Source of the DNA: Pseudomonadota bacterium
Lineage (GTDB): Bacteria; Pseudomonadota; Alphaproteobacteria; Acetobacterales; Acetobacteraceae
Direction of reading: 5' to 3'
Length of the DNA stretch: 12,482 nucleotides
NCBI GenBank assembly: GCA_021808205.1
Contig: JAKBCD010000012.1
Coordinates: forward strand, 1 to 12,482
Part shown: piece by piece, positions 6,628 to 12,482 of the stretch
Numbering within the stretch: position 1 is the stretch's first letter
How the letters are laid out: every line of letters starts with the position of its first letter
The notes under the pieces: model-generated
What the model saw: the letters and a program-made list of their open reading frames with translations, nothing else
What the model was told of the DNA's origin: nothing
Databases searched by the model: none
Position numbers and translations under genes: made by a program

Positions 6628-6870
6628 GGCAACCCATCCCCTGAGGGGGGGCCGGCGCACAAACAAGGGCTTTTACGCGATTGGCACGGGCATTTAACCG
6701 CAGCATCTCGGAAATTCTTCCCGGAAGCTTTTATCACCGGTTACAGTCAGGCCGCAAAGCTACAAAAGAAGGGAGACTATTTGGAAGCCTGCTTGCAATC
6801 TCGCCGTGCGGTCATCGCCTTCCTGGAGGAAGACACCGTCAACGCCTATTTTCAACTCTTAAACTTTTAA
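6628..6870 (+). pseudogene. Coding-like frame without a start, possible 3' gene remnant
   Basis: The frame is open from a TAG at 6625-6627 to a TAA at 6868-6870, 80 codons. It contains no ATG or GTG. Its last third reads as natural protein: GDYLEACLQSRRAVIAF followed by LEEDTVNAYFQLLNF and the stop, with amphipathic, helix-forming composition that resembles a TPR-like helical end. An internal TTG at 6781 has GGGAG five bases upstream, but would yield only 29 residues. I do not recognise the family. The most likely explanation is the tail of a gene whose 5' part was deleted; chance openness in a GC-rich genome is the alternative. Confidence 0.35.
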
Positions 6871-6944
6871 CCCAGCAGGTGAGGCGAACCATCCGTTAGT
6901 TCAGGCAGCCAAATCTCTCAAATCATTTGACGACGACAGGGTGG

Positions 6945-7982
6945 TTACATGCGGCCCCCCTCGAACCCGGTTAGGACATTGACCGCATTGATACCGATTT
7001 CCGCCACGGCGTAGCCGCCTTCCATGATGAACAAGGTAGGCTTGTCCAGACTGGCAATGCGTTGGCCGGCCCGCGTGAAGTCGTCGCTGCCGAGTTGGAA
7101 ATGCGAAATAGGATCTTCCTTATAGGCGTCAACGCCCAGTGATACCACGACGGCATCGGGGTTGTAGGCAACGATGCGCCGTAACCCCACCTCCAGCGCG
7201 GCGGACCATTCCGGCCAACTAGTGCCCCAGCGCATGGGGAGGTTGAGGTTAAACCCCTCTCCCGGTCCGGCACCCAGTTCATCCTCGAAGCCAAGCAGGT
7301 AAGGATATTCCTCGTCCGGATGACCATGCAGGGAGACGAAGAGGACGTCGTCGCGCTGATAGAAGATTTGCTGCGTACCATTGCCATGATGATAATCGAT
7401 ATCGAGGATAGCGATGCGTTTGGCTCCGTCATCCAGCAGTTTTTGCGTGGCGATGGCAGCATTGTTAAGGAAGCAATAGCCTCCAAAATAGTCGGCACCG
7501 GCATGATGGCCAGGCGGACGGCAGAGCGAAAATGCCGCGCTGGCGCCGCTGGTGATGAGGGCTGCACCGGTAAGGGCAACGTCTACCGAAGATTTGATCG
7601 CCTGCCACGATGTTTTGGTGATGGGGGTGCCGCAATCGAAGCTGTAATAGGCAAGCCGCCCATCCAGGCTGGTGGGAACACGGTTTGCGCGCATGCTGCC
7701 TGACCTCCAGGTATAGGGATAGGCGGCGCCGCTGCGTCCCATCCTCTCCCATTCGACCGAGGCGGTTTGCAACAGGGACACCATGCCATCGTCGTGAATC
7801 CGCGTGATGGCGCCTAATGGAAATTGATCTGGCGGAGAAACATCGCCAAGGCCAATCTGCCTAATGCGAGAGAGAACAAGTTCAGCACGTTCGGGTTTCT
7901 CAAAGGCGGGGACAAATTCGCCGAAGAGCAATTCACCGGGGCTGTGATGCAGGAGATGATCCTGACTGTAAATGGTTTTCAT
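6945..7982 (-). CDS. Acetylpolyamine amidohydrolase (class II histone deacetylase family)
   Basis: 345 residues, very close in length and sequence to the Mycoplana ramosa acetylpolyamine amidohydrolase (341). The enzyme removes acetyl groups from acetylputrescine, acetylcadaverine or acetylspermidine with a zinc ion. Seen motifs: SLCRPPGHHAG (His159, His160 general acid/base pair), AILDIDYHHGNGTQ (Asp196 and His198 zinc ligands), SLGVDAYKEDPIS (Asp285 zinc ligand) and MEGGYAVAEIG (Tyr324, transition-state tyrosine). All catalytic residues are present. The FGGYCFLNN segment is typical of the group. Two acidic residues that I recall as amine-binding in the M. ramosa enzyme (Glu106, Glu117) align with Asp107 and Gly118, so the substrate range may differ. 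GGAG lies eight bases before the ATG. It is the last gene of the amine operon, 20 bases after the cupin gene. Confidence 0.9.
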   Translation of the reverse strand: MKTIYSQDHLLHHSPGELLFGEFVPAFEKPERAELVLSRIRQIGLGDVSPPDQFPLGAITRIHDDGMVSLLQTASVEWERMGRSGAAYPYTWRSGSMRANRVPTSLDGRLAYYSFDCGTPITKTSWQAIKSSVDVALTGAALITSGASAAFSLCRPPGHHAGADYFGGYCFLNNAAIATQKLLDDGAKRIAILDIDYHHGNGTQQIFYQRDDVLFVSLHGHPDEEYPYLLGFEDELGAGPGEGFNLNLPMRWGTSWPEWSAALEVGLRRIVAYNPDAVVVSLGVDAYKEDPISHFQLGSDDFTRAGQRIASLDKPTLFIMEGGYAVAEIGINAVNVLTGFEGGRM

Positions 7983-8002
7983 AGCTGCGGCTCCGCTTGG
8001 GC

Positions 8003-8371
8003 TTAGAGATCCGTGGTGGCACAGATGTAACTTTTAAGAATTCTTGGGGAGAGAACATGCCAGATGATTGTGGTACCTTTGGCGATGATCCAGGAATCAC
8101 CAGCGCCGTAAGTTTCGCTTTGGCCGGTCGACACATCGGTGAGACGAAGTTCGCCTTCGAGCAAGGTGGCGTGCTCGTGAAACGGATACGTGACACGGTA
8201 GCGGCCATGGCTGGCTGCATAGAAGCCGCCGGAGACAGGAGTTTCCAGCGTGCCGAAGAGCAGTTTGCCGGACACCTGCATTGGGCCGTCCAGTGTTTCC
8301 GCACCAATATCTTCCGGTCGCCCCCAAACGTCGAGCGTGGGAACGGCGGAGCCAAGTTTAAAGGCGAGCAT
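8003..8371 (-). CDS. Cupin domain protein (DUF861/Cupin_3 type)
   Basis: 122 residues forming a single cupin. The core reads YPFHEHATLLEGELRLTD (63-80), then YGAGDSWIIAKGT (88-100) and IIWHVLSPRILKSYI (102-116), the E..tLLeGel.l.d...G....y.aGD.....G....W pattern of the DUF861 family, members of which include ureidoglycine aminohydrolase-related and ethanolamine-utilisation-like cupins. His65 and His67 could hold a metal, though the usual third histidine is not obvious. The gene has AAAGGA eight bases before its ATG, starts 15 bases after the dehydrogenase stop and ends 20 bases before the amidohydrolase start, so it belongs to the operon. It may act on, or sense, an amine- or aldehyde-derived intermediate; its real role is unknown. 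Confidence 0.8.
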   Translation of the reverse strand: MLAFKLGSAVPTLDVWGRPEDIGAETLDGPMQVSGKLLFGTLETPVSGGFYAASHGRYRVTYPFHEHATLLEGELRLTDVSTGQSETYGAGDSWIIAKGTTIIWHVLSPRILKSYICATTDL

Positions 8372-8386
8372 GGTGTGATCCTTTGG

Positions 8387-10465
8387 TCAGGCGTTGAGTA
8401 GTTGGGCAATTTCACGGCGGAACGGCAAGGTGCCGTCCGGCAGGGGGGGAGCATCCAGCTCTTCAGCATAGCGATGGCCGGCATAGACCGCATGGGCGAT
8501 GGTGGCAGGGGCAAGGGCGTCGCCGATCGTTGTCACCGATTCGATTCCAGAATCAGCGAACTCTTCGCTTCTGGCTTCGAGAGCGAGACGCAGCGAATCA
8601 TTGGGCAGACGCGCCGTAATCAGGATGACGGCATCCACCTCGACACGCTCCTCACGCCCCGTAAAGGCACATGACAAGGTGACATGATCTCGAGAAATAT
8701 GAGATATAACCTTGAAAGATTTTATGGACACGCTCTTTTCCAGCATGCGCCTCTGGATGAAATGCTGCTCCATGGTGTTGCGCGTCCAGGTCGAGGCTTC
8801 AGAGGCAGGGGTGGCATAGATGGTGTCGTAGCCCCGTTCCGCCAGAAGTTCCGCCATTACGCCGCCCATGTAATAATGGTCGTCGTCCCAGACCAGTACT
8901 CGTTTTCCGGCTGGCAGGCACCCTTGCATGATGTCGCTTGGAGACAGCACCTCCATGCCTTCGGCAATGGCAATGGGCCTTGTATGGTGATGGCCCACGC
9001 CGTCGCGCCGCCAGGTGGCACCGGTGGCAAGCAGGATACGGGGAAAGCCGAACTCCAGCGCATTCCCGGCCGTTAGCCGACTGTCGAAATAAATCTGCAC
9101 ATTGGGAAGCTGGCGAAGCTGCATGTCGCGATAGTCGCGCACGCGAATCCAGGCGGCGAGGCCAGGGAGTTTCGCTTCCTGCGCAACGCGGCCGCCAAGC
9201 TCGGTCGTGGCCTCAGCCAGGGCGACATCATAGCCGCGCTTGCCCAAAGCATGCGCCGCTTCCAACCCTGCAGGGCCGGCGCCGATAATGAGAATGGATT
9301 TGTCACTAGCCTTGGCTTTGATGCGCTCCGGATGCCAGCCTTTACGCCACTCCTCGCCCATGGTGGGATTCTGGGTACAGCGCAACGGCGATTGCGTGAA
9401 ATCGCCCGAGACGCAGATATTGCAACCGATACATTCGCGGATATCGTCGAGCCGGCCTTCGGAGAGCTTGTTGGGCAGAAAAGGATCGGCAATGGAAGGA
9501 CGCGCCGCGCCGATAAGGTCTAGCACGCCTTTGCGCACCAGGCTCGCCATGCGGTCCACCGAGGTATAACGCCCGACCCCAACCACAGGCTTGCTGGTGA
9601 GCCGCCTGATATTGCTGATGAAAGGCTCCTGCACACCCTCCTCGGCAAAGCGGGAGGTCTGGCTGTCATTCTCCCAGCCCGCCAGCGTCACGTCCCACAA
9701 ATCGGGCAAATCAGCCATCAGGCCGATCATGTCCTCAACTTCTTCCTTGTAGAGACCACCTTCGCCGATCAACTCATCAACCGAAATGCGTACCGGAATA
9801 GCGCAAGTGTCGCCGACCGCTTCTTTGCTATCCTCGGTGATTTCACGCAGAAGGCGGATGCGGTTCTCCAGGCTGCCACCATATTCATCAGTGCGGTCGT
9901 TATAGCGGCGCGACAGGAAATGATGGAGAAAGCCGAGCGCGTGGGCGGCATACACATAAATGAGATCGAACCCAGCGCGCTTGGCGCGGTGCACAGCCTG
10001 CAGATGCCATTTACGGATATTGACGATGTCGGTCTTGTCCATCCGGCGGGTCTGCACCGGGTCGTAGGTGAAGGTCGCGACGGGCAATGAGGCGGGGCCC
10101 ATGGGTACTTCACGCGAATAAAGGTTGGAACCGTTCATGCCGTTATAGGCGAGCTCGATGCCAGCCAGGCTGCCATGGGCATGGATTTTGTCTGCCATTT
10201 TGGCGAGCGAGGGAATATCGCGATCATCCCACAACCGGAGCTCGATGAACGGGGTGATATCGGACGAGTAATGCATCTCAACCTGCTCGGTGCAGACCAC
10301 TGCCCACCCACCCTCGGCCTTGATGCCGCGCATTTCGGCCAGGGCGGAAGGATCTCGATAGCCCATGCCGTTGCAATGCGGCACCTGGTAGAAGCGATTG
10401 CGGGCCGTGACGGGGCCGATTTTCACCGGCTCGAAAAGAATATCGTGCGAAGGATGGCGGGCCAT
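8387..10465 (-). CDS. TMADH-family flavoprotein amine dehydrogenase, histamine/diamine dehydrogenase-like
   Basis: 692 residues. Family members (trimethylamine, dimethylamine and histamine dehydrogenases) oxidatively deaminate amines with covalent FMN and pass electrons through a 4Fe-4S cluster to ETF. The N-terminal TIM barrel opens MARHPSHDILFEP...NRFYQVPHC, almost as in TMADH; Cys31 is the FMN-linking cysteine. Tyr172, His175 and Asp267 match the TMADH catalytic triad, and Arg226 the flavin arginine. The cluster ligands are C345, C348, C351 and C363. A C-terminal dinucleotide-binding half begins ILIIGAGPAGLEAA near 391. Of the TMADH aromatic bowl only Trp264 remains: Tyr60 becomes Gln61 and Trp355 becomes Asp355, as I recall for histamine dehydrogenase. 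AGGAG lies seven bases before the ATG. It sits between a PuuC-like dehydrogenase and a cupin in a tight operon. A diamine, agmatine or histamine substrate is inferred. Confidence 0.85.
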   Translation of the reverse strand: MARHPSHDILFEPVKIGPVTARNRFYQVPHCNGMGYRDPSALAEMRGIKAEGGWAVVCTEQVEMHYSSDITPFIELRLWDDRDIPSLAKMADKIHAHGSLAGIELAYNGMNGSNLYSREVPMGPASLPVATFTYDPVQTRRMDKTDIVNIRKWHLQAVHRAKRAGFDLIYVYAAHALGFLHHFLSRRYNDRTDEYGGSLENRIRLLREITEDSKEAVGDTCAIPVRISVDELIGEGGLYKEEVEDMIGLMADLPDLWDVTLAGWENDSQTSRFAEEGVQEPFISNIRRLTSKPVVGVGRYTSVDRMASLVRKGVLDLIGAARPSIADPFLPNKLSEGRLDDIRECIGCNICVSGDFTQSPLRCTQNPTMGEEWRKGWHPERIKAKASDKSILIIGAGPAGLEAAHALGKRGYDVALAEATTELGGRVAQEAKLPGLAAWIRVRDYRDMQLRQLPNVQIYFDSRLTAGNALEFGFPRILLATGATWRRDGVGHHHTRPIAIAEGMEVLSPSDIMQGCLPAGKRVLVWDDDHYYMGGVMAELLAERGYDTIYATPASEASTWTRNTMEQHFIQRRMLEKSVSIKSFKVISHISRDHVTLSCAFTGREERVEVDAVILITARLPNDSLRLALEARSEEFADSGIESVTTIGDALAPATIAHAVYAGHRYAEELDAPPLPDGTLPFRREIAQLLNA

Positions 10466-10478
10466 GCGACGGCTCCTG

Positions 10479-11975
10479 TTAGGTGGTATATTTGATCCAA
10501 ACGGTCTTCAACGCCGTGAATTTATCCAGGGCATGCAACGAAAGATCTCGGCCAAACCCTGACTGGCCCATGCCGCCAAAGGGCGTCTGCGGGCTGAGTG
10601 CATCCACCGTGTTCACCGAGACCGTACCCACGCGCAGGCTGTCCGAAACACGCAAGGCGCGATCCAGATCGGCCGTCCAGACCGAGGCAGCAAGCCCATA
10701 AACACTGTCATTGGCAAGGCGAATGGCGTCTTCCTCTGTATCAAAGGGAATGATCGACAGCACAGGACCGAAAATCTCGTCACGCGCCAGGCTGGAGCCA
10801 GGATCGACATTGTCAAAAATCGTTGGCTGCATGAAGGCGCCGCGAGGATGGAGCGGCACACGGGCGCCGCCGGTTACGAGCCGGGCAGAGGGCGGCGCGG
10901 CCTCGACAAAGCGCATGACATGATCGAGATGGGCATGGTCCACGAGCGCCCCCATGCGGCTCGCGGGGTCCAGCGGGTCGCCGGGCTGCATGGTCGCGGC
11001 GATGGCGGCGAGACGCTCCACAAACTCGGCCTGGATACGGCGTTCAACGAGCAGGCGCGCATTGGCGGAACAAACCTGCCCGGCATTAAAGAAAATCCCA
11101 AAGGCGGCCATCCGCGCCGCTTCGTCGAGATCCTTGGCGTCAGCGAAAACGAGGTTGGGGCTCTTGCCTCCAAGCTCTAGCCAAACCTGCTTGAGATTGG
11201 ACTGGCCGGAATATTCCATCAGCGCGCGGCCGGTGCGGGTGGAGCCGGTAAAAGCGAGGCAGTCAACATCCTGGTGCAATGCAAGAGCCTTGCCCGCCTG
11301 GTGACCAAAGCCGGTGACGACGTTCAGTACACCGTCCGGCAGCCCGGCCTCGCGCGCCAGCTCGGCCAAGCGCAGAGCGGAAAAGGGCGAGCGTTCGGAC
11401 GGCTTCAGCACCACGCAATTGCCTGCAGCGAGAGCCGGGGCACATTTCCATGCCGCCATGTCGAACGGAAAGTTCCATGGCACGATGGCGCCGACAACGC
11501 CCAAGGGAACACGGCGGACAAGAGCGAGGTTGCCAGGACCGACGGGGGCGACCTCTTCGGCGATCTTGTCCAGCGCCTCGGCATAATAGCGCCAGACGGC
11601 CGCAGCGCCAGGGATATCGATGGTCGCGGCTTCTTCAACCGGCTTGCCCATATCCAAACTTTCCATCGCCGCCAGCTCGGCGGTATGGCGCTCGATGAGT
11701 TCGGCCAGACGCAGCAGAATAATGCGGCGCTCAGCCATAGACTTGCCAGACCAGCGCCGGTCTTCGAAGGCCGCACGGGCAACGCAGACGGCGCGGTCTA
11801 TGTCCGCCGCGCTGCCCATTGCAACGTGCCCCAGCACCTCGCCTGTGGCAGGATTGGCTTTGGCAAAGCTGGCGCCATCAGCAGCAGGTACAAACACACC
11901 GTCGATAAAAAGCTGATCGCGCATGGTGAGGGATGCGGCGAAACGCTGCCACTCGGAGCAAGATTTTAGAGGCAT
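10479..11975 (-). CDS. puuC: PuuC-like NAD(P)-dependent aldehyde dehydrogenase
   Basis: 498 residues, against 495 for E. coli PuuC, which oxidises gamma-glutamyl-gamma-aminobutyraldehyde and related aminoaldehydes to acids. Seen motifs: IVPWNFPF (catalytic Asn and cofactor site), LKPSERSP, the nucleotide-binding FTGSTRTG, LELGGKSPN (general-base Glu), GQVCSANARL (nucleophile Cys), EIFGPV and a PFGGMGQSGFGRD end followed by LHALDKFTALKTVWI, which closely resembles the PuuC C-terminus. I chose ATG 11975: it has AAGGA seven bases upstream, and it places the tryptophan of SEWQRFA at residue 9, as in PuuC. An ATG at 11990 would add five residues and overlaps the permease stop (ATGA). It would oxidise the aldehyde made by the adjacent amine dehydrogenase, and could also serve the PuuA/PuuB route encoded to the left. 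Confidence 0.85.
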   Translation of the reverse strand: MPLKSCSEWQRFAASLTMRDQLFIDGVFVPAADGASFAKANPATGEVLGHVAMGSAADIDRAVCVARAAFEDRRWSGKSMAERRIILLRLAELIERHTAELAAMESLDMGKPVEEAATIDIPGAAAVWRYYAEALDKIAEEVAPVGPGNLALVRRVPLGVVGAIVPWNFPFDMAAWKCAPALAAGNCVVLKPSERSPFSALRLAELAREAGLPDGVLNVVTGFGHQAGKALALHQDVDCLAFTGSTRTGRALMEYSGQSNLKQVWLELGGKSPNLVFADAKDLDEAARMAAFGIFFNAGQVCSANARLLVERRIQAEFVERLAAIAATMQPGDPLDPASRMGALVDHAHLDHVMRFVEAAPPSARLVTGGARVPLHPRGAFMQPTIFDNVDPGSSLARDEIFGPVLSIIPFDTEEDAIRLANDSVYGLAASVWTADLDRALRVSDSLRVGTVSVNTVDALSPQTPFGGMGQSGFGRDLSLHALDKFTALKTVWIKYTT

Positions 11976-11982
11976 GGCGCAG

Positions 11983-11987
11983 TCCTT
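11983..11987 (-). promoter_or_regulatory. Ribosome-binding site that selects the puuC-like start
   Basis: AAGGA on the minus strand, seven bases before ATG 11975. The competing ATG at 11990 has only a GGTGG placed two or three bases upstream, too close to work well. Confidence 0.6.
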
Positions 11988-12482
11988 CATTCCACCACGG
12001 CGGGAAGAATAACACCTTCCACGCAGTAGCGCCCGGGGCGAAAAAACAAGATACCTGCCAACAATGTACCAACACCGACAATGATGGTGGTGGTATTAAA
12101 TGTGGTGATGGCATAGATGCCTGTGCCAATGAGGGCAACGGCGCTCAGCCCTGGAAAGAGCGAGAAGGCAAACCAGCGCCTCCAGGATTCCCGATAAGCG
12201 TCGCGATAAATCCAGGCGGATACCAGTCCCGCCATGCCGAAATAGTAAGAAACCTGCAAGCCCGACGCGGTGACGCCATCACTCAATATGGCGCTGACTG
12301 AGGGCATGAAGCCGGTCAGCAGGATACCGGCCAGACCGGCGCCAATGAGCCAATAGGTGGCTTGCAGCGGGCTTTGAGTTTTGGCGCTGACCTTGCCGAG
12401 ATAATGGGGCAGTGCCCCGTCGCGGCCCATGGCGAAAAGGGTGCGGGTAACTTGCAACATGCCTGTCTGCACCGTCGCGGCG
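11987..12482 (-). CDS. APC-superfamily amino acid/amine permease, C-terminal part
   Basis: Only the last 164 residues are inside the window; the gene continues past 12482. The visible part starts AATVQTGMLQVTRTLFAMGRDGALP, the conserved cytoplasmic loop of the APC family (R.lyaMgRDG.lP), followed by four hydrophobic stretches: ATYWLIGAGLAGILLTGF, GLQVSYYFGMAGLVSAWIY, WFAFSLFPGLSAVALIGTGIY and TIIVGVGTLLAGILFF. These would be the last transmembrane helices. The stop lies 11 bases before the chosen start of the PuuC-like gene, so it is in the same operon and probably imports the operon's amine substrate, in the manner of PuuP. Specificity cannot be judged from this part. Confidence 0.8.
   Translation of the reverse strand, partial: AATVQTGMLQVTRTLFAMGRDGALPHYLGKVSAKTQSPLQATYWLIGAGLAGILLTGFMPSVSAILSDGVTASGLQVSYYFGMAGLVSAWIYRDAYRESWRRWFAFSLFPGLSAVALIGTGIYAITTFNTTTIIVGVGTLLAGILFFRPGRYCVEGVILPAVVE

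Larger units (their letters stand above)
6506..6944. other. 439-base gene-poor stretch between HiPIP and the amine operon
   Basis: It contains the HiPIP ribosome-binding site, promoter and palindrome at its left end, a GC-rich CCCCTGAGGGG fold at about 6638-6648, the start-less coding-like frame 6628-6870, and a perfect AT-rich palindrome TCAAATCATTTGA at 6918-6930, 14 bases past the amidohydrolase stop. The last is too AT-rich and tight-centred to be a good terminator. No complete gene is supported. Confidence 0.6.

Noticed and set aside
6681..6899. A 72-codon plus-strand frame starting at TTG 6681
   Set aside because: No ribosome-binding site and an Arg-rich, unstructured translation. The overlapping frame 6628-6870 looks more like protein, though it lacks a start.
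8387..10465. Assignment as trimethylamine dehydrogenase proper
   Set aside because: Two of the three substrate-cage aromatics are replaced (Gln61, Asp355), and the operon is full of polyamine enzymes, not methylamine enzymes.
11274..11969. A 231-codon plus-strand frame antisense to the aldehyde dehydrogenase
   Set aside because: It is a shadow frame: no recognisable domain, no ribosome-binding site, and the opposite strand has complete ALDH motifs.

Overview
The window reads as a GC-rich alphaproteobacterial chromosome segment. A HiPIP gene, a membrane-anchored GH17 glucanase-like protein and E. coli Puu-type polyamine genes together are compatible with the Acetobacteraceae or a nearby family, but this placement is an inference with modest confidence. 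No mobile element, tRNA, rRNA or CRISPR array was recognised.

Left part (1-3647): a polyamine gamma-glutamylation locus. On the minus strand a PuuA-type gamma-glutamylpolyamine synthetase (1359-2708) is followed 6 bases later by a PuuB-type FAD oxidase (96-1352), then by the first codons of another gene running out of the window. Divergently, a PuuR-like XRE-cupin repressor (3096-3647) shares the control region 2709-3095, which carries spaced GAATAT repeats. The repressor stop codon overlaps the start of a GFA-family zinc protein (3647-4051).

Middle part (4039-6944): apparently unrelated genes. These are a GH17 glucan hydrolase/transglycosylase-like protein with a C-terminal multi-span membrane domain (minus), a divergent CoA-binding YccU-like protein (plus), and a convergent Tat-exported HiPIP (minus). 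The HiPIP gene has a readable promoter with a palindromic operator candidate over its -10. A 439-base stretch upstream holds a coding-like reading frame without a start, probably a gene remnant.

Right part (6945-12482): a tight five-gene minus-strand operon with 11-20 base gaps. In transcription order it encodes an APC-type permease (partial), a PuuC-like aldehyde dehydrogenase, a flavoprotein amine dehydrogenase of the trimethylamine/histamine dehydrogenase family, a DUF861-type cupin, and an acetylpolyamine amidohydrolase. The dehydrogenase keeps the covalent-FMN cysteine, the 4Fe-4S cysteines and the catalytic Tyr/His/Asp, but replaces two of the three trimethylamine-binding aromatics by Gln61 and Asp355. 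This is the pattern I recall for histamine dehydrogenase, whose substrates include agmatine and putrescine.

Taken together, the window appears to carry two polyamine routes: the glutamylated Puu route on the left, and on the right a candidate direct route (import, oxidative deamination by an ETF-linked flavoenzyme, aldehyde oxidation, deacetylation). The only PuuC-like enzyme seen lies in the right operon, so it may serve both. This combination is the most interesting feature of the window.
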